Assembly: GCA_035493835.1 (NCBI GenBank)
Contig: DATJHO010000082.1
Coordinates: forward strand, 1 to 64,000
DNA from: DASZTU01 sp035493835
GTDB lineage: Bacteria; Pseudomonadota; Alphaproteobacteria; Rhizobiales; Devosiaceae
Direction of reading: 5' to 3'
Length of the DNA stretch: 64,000 bases
Below the pieces are notes generated by a model. It did no database searches and had not been told where the DNA came from. It saw only the letters and a list, made by a program, of their open reading frames with translations. Numbering within the stretch: the stretch's first letter is position 1; each line of letters opens with the position of its first letter. Positions 60,712-64,000 of this stretch are shown piece by piece. Position numbers and translations under genes: made by a program.

Positions 60712-61665
60712 ATGCTCGCGTCTCTCCTCATCATCCTGCCGATCTTCGCCATCATCGCCGCAGGCTATTTTTGCGGCCGCAAGGGCCTGCTCGGACCGAC
60801 CGCGAGTTCCGAACTCAACCGCTTCGTGGTGTATCTCGCTCTGCCGGCGCTGCTGTTCGATGTCTTGGCCGAATCGAACTGGGCGAGTTTCTGGCAGCCT
60901 TCCTTCATCGCCTCGTTCACCATCGGGAGTTTTGTCGTCTATGGCGGCACCCTGCTTTGTCGGGTGAGGCAAGGCCATAAGCTGAGCGACGCCTCGATCG
61001 ATGGGCTCAATGCCGGCTACGCCAATACCGGCTATATCGGGTTTCCCCTTTGCGAGCTGATCTTTGGGCGCCAGAGCTTTGCGCTGGTGACGATCGCCGC
61101 AATCCTCACCGTCACGCTGCTTTTCGCAGTCGCCATCGTCTTTGTCGAAATCGGCGTCCAGACCGAGCGGCGCCCCGGTGCACTGGCGCTCAAAGTGGGA
61201 AAATCGCTGCTGCGCAACCCGCTGGTCATCGCCCCGGCGCTGGGGGCGCTTTGGGCGGCGCTGGGGGTGCCGCTCCCTGATGCCGCAAAGAACCTGCTTC
61301 ACCTCATGAGCGGCGCCGCCAGCCCCTGCGCGCTCGTTTCCCTCGGCCTGTTCCTTGCCGCTCGGCACAAGGGCAGCAAGTCGGGCCGCCCCGCAGCGAT
61401 GATGCTGACGGCCCTGAAACTCTTCGCCCAGCCGGCGATCACGGCGATCTGCGCCTATTTCGTGTTCAGGATGGCCGCCTTCCCGTCGGCGGTCGCGGTG
61501 GTGCTGGCCGCGCTACCCACCGGCACCGGGCCCTTCATGATCGCCGAGTTCTACAAGCGCGAGGCAGTCGTCACTTCCGGCACGATCCTGTTCTCGACCG
61601 TTGCATCGGTGGTGACGCTGAGCGTCTGCGTGCTGCTCCTCGGACACGTAGCCCCGCCCGCCTGA
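60712..61665 (+). CDS. Auxin efflux carrier (AEC) family transporter
   Basis: 317 residues with about ten membrane helices. LPIFAIIAAGYFCGRKGLL opens the protein and SSELNRFVVYLALPALLFDVLA follows, both standard for this family; GYANTGYIGFPLCELIFG in the middle and LPTGTGPFMIAEFYKRE near the end carry the conserved helix breaks. Bacterial members export or import small carboxylates such as malate or malonate. The ATG at 60712 has AAGG eight bases before it; the upstream frame is repeat sequence. Confidence 0.9.
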   Translation: MLASLLIILPIFAIIAAGYFCGRKGLLGPTASSELNRFVVYLALPALLFDVLAESNWASFWQPSFIASFTIGSFVVYGGTLLCRVRQGHKLSDASIDGLNAGYANTGYIGFPLCELIFGRQSFALVTIAAILTVTLLFAVAIVFVEIGVQTERRPGALALKVGKSLLRNPLVIAPALGALWAALGVPLPDAAKNLLHLMSGAASPCALVSLGLFLAARHKGSKSGRPAAMMLTALKLFAQPAITAICAYFVFRMAAFPSAVAVVLAALPTGTGPFMIAEFYKREAVVTSGTILFSTVASVVTLSVCVLLLGHVAPPA

Positions 61666-61865
61666 AGCGCAGGCGATTCGGCTTCGCTGCGAAATACACC
61701 AGATTTCAAGAGGTTTGTGCCCGGGATCAGGCGAAAATTCGCCTCGTGCCGGCCATCTCCCCATGAATCCTAGGCTGACTTGCGGGCGATTGATTCGTGC
61801 CGCGGCAGGTTTTTGAAACGGCATCCGCTTGCGCCGCGGGCCCGCCGGCTTGGGGACAGTAGCTA

Positions 61866-63692
61866 GTGACCACATCTCCGCAGCCTCCCGAGGCGGCCAG
61901 CGTCGAGCCCTTGATCGTTCTGGGACGAAGCCTGCTTGAGCAGGGACAGTTCGAGAACGCGGATCTTGCCTTCCGCTTGGCGTTGACGGCAGCGCCGGAG
62001 CGGTTCGAGGCCCATATGGGACTGGGCACCGCCCTCGAGCAGCTCGGCGACCACAAGTCGGCCGTTGAGAGCTTTACCGCCGCCGTTCGCGTTCGGCCGG
62101 AAGCCGCCGCGGCGCACAACAATCTCGCCATTGCCCTTTATGGATGCCTGCGCCTTGAGGAGTGCATCGCCGCCTATCAGGCGGCGCTGGCGCTGCGGCC
62201 CGACCTCGCCGCCATCCACCACAATCTGGGCGAAGTGCTGCGCGACGTCGGCCGAACCGCCGATGCCGCCGCCGCCTTCGAGGCGGCGCTGCGCCTTGAG
62301 CCGGGCTATCTCGATTCGGCGGTGCAACTGGCACACGCCCGGCGCCTGCTCTGCGACTGGGGCCAATACGAGGCCGATTGGCAGCTGCTGCAGCAACTGG
62401 TCGCCAATAACGTGCCGCTGCCGCCGTTCAGCCTGTTGGCCTGGCCCTCCACCCCGGCGGAACAACTCAGCGCCGCGCGCACCTGGGCCGCCCGCCTAAG
62501 CGTTCCGGCCGATCGCCTAGCCCCGGGCCGGCCGAACGCGAGCGGCAAGATCCGGCTCGGCTATATCTCCGCCGATTTTCGCGCCCATGCGACCGGACAG
62601 CTGATCGGCGAGGTGATCGAGCGCCATGACCGCTCGCGCTTCGAAGTGGTTTGCTACTCCTATGGACCCAACGACGGCAGCCCCGAAAGGCGAAGGATCG
62701 AGGCAGCCGCCGATGTTTTCATCGATATCAGTGCGCGCTCCCACCTTGAGGCGGCACAACGCATCGCCGGCGACGGCATCGACATCCTCCTCGACCTGCA
62801 GGGCAATACCAGCGGCGCGCGCACCGAGATCTTCGCCTGCCGGCCGGCGCCGGTCCAGGTGAACTACCTCGCCTACCCCGCGACCATGGGCAGCGGCCAC
62901 TACGATTATATTATCGCCGACCCCGTGCTCATTCCGGCCAGCGAGCAGCGTTGGTTCGCCGAAAACCTCGTCCACCTGCCGAACTGCTATCAGCCGAACG
63001 ACCCCAATCGCCGCATCGAGGCCCCGCTCCACTCGCGCGCCGACTATGGATTGCCCGAGGGCGCTTTCGTCTTCTGCGGCTTCCACAACAGCTTCAAGAT
63101 TACGCCGGCGGTCTTCGATGTCTGGATGCGCCTTCTGCATGGCGTGCCCAACAGCGTGCTCTGGCTGCTCGAAACCGGCGCGGAGGTAAGGCAGAATCTC
63201 CTGCTCGAGGCGGCGCGTCGCGGCATTGCCGGCGAACGCCTGGTTTTCGCCAAAAGGGTCGGTCCGGATGAGCACCTTGCCCGCCAGCGCCATGCCGATC
63301 TTTTTCTCGATGCCTTCCCCTATGGCGCGCATACGACCGGCACCGATGCACTCCTTGTCGGCCTGCCGATCGTTGCGCTGGCGGGGAAAACCTTCACCAG
63401 CCGCGTTGCCGCGAGCCTCCTCGCCTCGGCCCGGCTGCCCGAACTCGTCACAGCCACCGTTGGCGAATACGAAGCGCTGGCGCTGGAACTGGCGCGTTCG
63501 CCCGAAAAGCTGGAAGCCCTGCGGGCAAAATTATCGCGGCCCCGCGCGGAGCTGCCGCTTTTCGACATGAAGCGCTATATCGCCGGGCTCGAACTCGCCT
63601 TCGCGGAAATGCACCGCCGGGCCCGGGCGGGCGCCGCGCCGGCCCCGATCACCGTCGCGGCACTCAAGCCCGGCATGATGAGCGCCGCCTAG
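61866..63692 (+). CDS. TPR protein with GT41 (O-GlcNAc transferase-like, SPINDLY) domain
   Basis: 608 residues from a GTG at 61866. Residues 1 to about 170 are tetratricopeptide repeats (LGRSLLEQGQFENADLAF, LGTALEQLGDHKSAVESF, AHNNLAIALYGCLRLEECI and more). From about 225 there is a GT41 domain: RLGYISADFRAHATGQLI, DILLDLQGNTSGARTEIFA, RPAPVQVNYLAYPATMGS, FCGFHNSFKITPAVFDVW and RQRHADLFLDAFPYGAHTTGTDALL. Such enzymes attach sugars to Ser/Thr or act as scaffolds. The donor and target in this organism are unknown. The two halves of the nucleotide-binding site look intact. Confidence 0.9.
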   Translation: MTTSPQPPEAASVEPLIVLGRSLLEQGQFENADLAFRLALTAAPERFEAHMGLGTALEQLGDHKSAVESFTAAVRVRPEAAAAHNNLAIALYGCLRLEECIAAYQAALALRPDLAAIHHNLGEVLRDVGRTADAAAAFEAALRLEPGYLDSAVQLAHARRLLCDWGQYEADWQLLQQLVANNVPLPPFSLLAWPSTPAEQLSAARTWAARLSVPADRLAPGRPNASGKIRLGYISADFRAHATGQLIGEVIERHDRSRFEVVCYSYGPNDGSPERRRIEAAADVFIDISARSHLEAAQRIAGDGIDILLDLQGNTSGARTEIFACRPAPVQVNYLAYPATMGSGHYDYIIADPVLIPASEQRWFAENLVHLPNCYQPNDPNRRIEAPLHSRADYGLPEGAFVFCGFHNSFKITPAVFDVWMRLLHGVPNSVLWLLETGAEVRQNLLLEAARRGIAGERLVFAKRVGPDEHLARQRHADLFLDAFPYGAHTTGTDALLVGLPIVALAGKTFTSRVAASLLASARLPELVTATVGEYEALALELARSPEKLEALRAKLSRPRAELPLFDMKRYIAGLELAFAEMHRRARAGAAPAPITVAALKPGMMSAA

Positions 63693-63724
63693 TCGCGAGC
63701 GCCTGAGCTTTTCCTCGCCGGGCT

Positions 63725-63994
63725 TCAGGCCTTTCTGCGTTCGACGAATTTATTGAACCTGCTGGTTTTTCCGTCGCTGGTCTTGTCCTGGTAGAGGAAG
63801 GCCAGCTTGTTCTCGTCGAAAACCTTGAAGAACTCGTCCCAGGAGATCTCCTCCAGGTTCTCGTCCGGCTCCTCGAAATCGATGCGGAGGATGCCGCCCG
63901 GGCCCCGGTTCTTGACGCGAGCGGGATGGCCGCCGCGTCCCTCGACCCATTTGTGGATCGTGTCGTGATCGGTGGTGGTTTCTGACGTGCTCAT
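63725..63994 (-). CDS. Small conserved acidic protein of unknown function
   Basis: 89 residues from an ATG at 63994. HKWVEGRGGHPARVKNRGPG, LRIDFEEPDENLEEISWDEF and FFKVFDENKLAFLYQDKTSDG are conserved blocks seen in many alphaproteobacterial proteins, some misnamed glucan branching enzyme. No catalytic motif is visible. It is convergent with the GT41 gene across only 32 bp. The upstream end lies at the window edge, so its promoter is not seen. Confidence 0.8.
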   Translation of the reverse strand: MSTSETTTDHDTIHKWVEGRGGHPARVKNRGPGGILRIDFEEPDENLEEISWDEFFKVFDENKLAFLYQDKTSDGKTSRFNKFVERRKA

Positions 63995-64000
63995 GCCGCG

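Noticed and set aside
63725..63994. Annotation as 1,4-alpha-glucan branching enzyme
   Set aside because: 89 residues without any glycosyl hydrolase motif; the name seems to be carried over from wrong database entries.

Overview
The window is GC-rich, densely packed and read on both strands. It looks like the chromosome of an alphaproteobacterium of the order Hyphomicrobiales, probably Devosia-like. The evidence is indirect: many sugar and polyamine ABC importers, a rhizobial-type inositol cluster with an IolC-DUF2090 fusion, a BA14K-family protein, an FMN riboswitch in front of a RibN-type transporter, and several families of hairpin-forming intergenic repeats. No rRNA, tRNA, CRISPR array, prophage or insertion sequence was recognised. 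The genus is inference.

Region 1 (1-13.9 kb) handles sugar acids. A minus-strand set runs IclR regulator (9716-8940), Tat-exported binding protein, two MalFG-type permeases, MsmX-type ATPase, an enolase-superfamily enzyme, D-mannonate dehydratase (ManD, all known active-site positions conserved) and an RraA-family protein cut by the window edge. Two more enolase-superfamily enzymes, paralogous to each other, lie on the plus strand, each divergent from its own regulator (IclR, LacI). Region 2 (14.1-17.4 kb) holds a small membrane protein, a YihY/BrkB protein and a REC-GGDEF protein with a decayed EAL domain. Region 3 (17.9-24.5 kb) has the pseudouridine genes psuG and a PfkB kinase, divergent from a putrescine importer potFGHI.

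Region 4 (24.7-33 kb) is myo-inositol catabolism: iolC-DUF2090, iolD, iolE, a 75-residue membrane protein and iolB on the minus strand; iolG and a second Gfo/Idh/MocA oxidoreductase on the plus strand. A GGAA-N6-TTCC site lies between iolC and iolG. Region 5 (33-38.4 kb), all minus strand, is the sulfate importer (sbp, cysT, cysW, cysA), then a 24-codon ORF with an extreme Shine-Dalgarno sequence and its own terminator, then the FMN riboswitch and the probable riboflavin transporter ribN.

Region 6 (38.6-49.6 kb) is mixed: BA14K protein, an ECF42-like sigma factor with a YCII/DGPF partner, an FtsX-type permease without its usual ATPase, a TesA-like esterase, a BDH2-like dehydrogenase, an Rrf2 regulator, a YbaL/KefB-type antiporter with a very long disordered tail, and another SDR. 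Region 7 (49.7-53.6 kb) is yejBEF without yejA. Region 8 (53.9-60.5 kb) resembles a thu (trehalose-type) locus: ROK regulator, Gfo/Idh/MocA oxidoreductase and ThuA protein divergent from a binding protein and two permeases, with no ATPase. The window ends with an auxin-efflux-type carrier, a TPR-GT41 (OGT-like) glycosyltransferase and a small acidic protein.

I found no clear, wholly new multi-gene system. The most unusual observations are the 24-codon ORF between cysA and the riboswitch, the duplicated regulator-enolase cassettes, the 75-residue protein translationally coupled inside the iol operon, and the ~400-residue tail on the antiporter.
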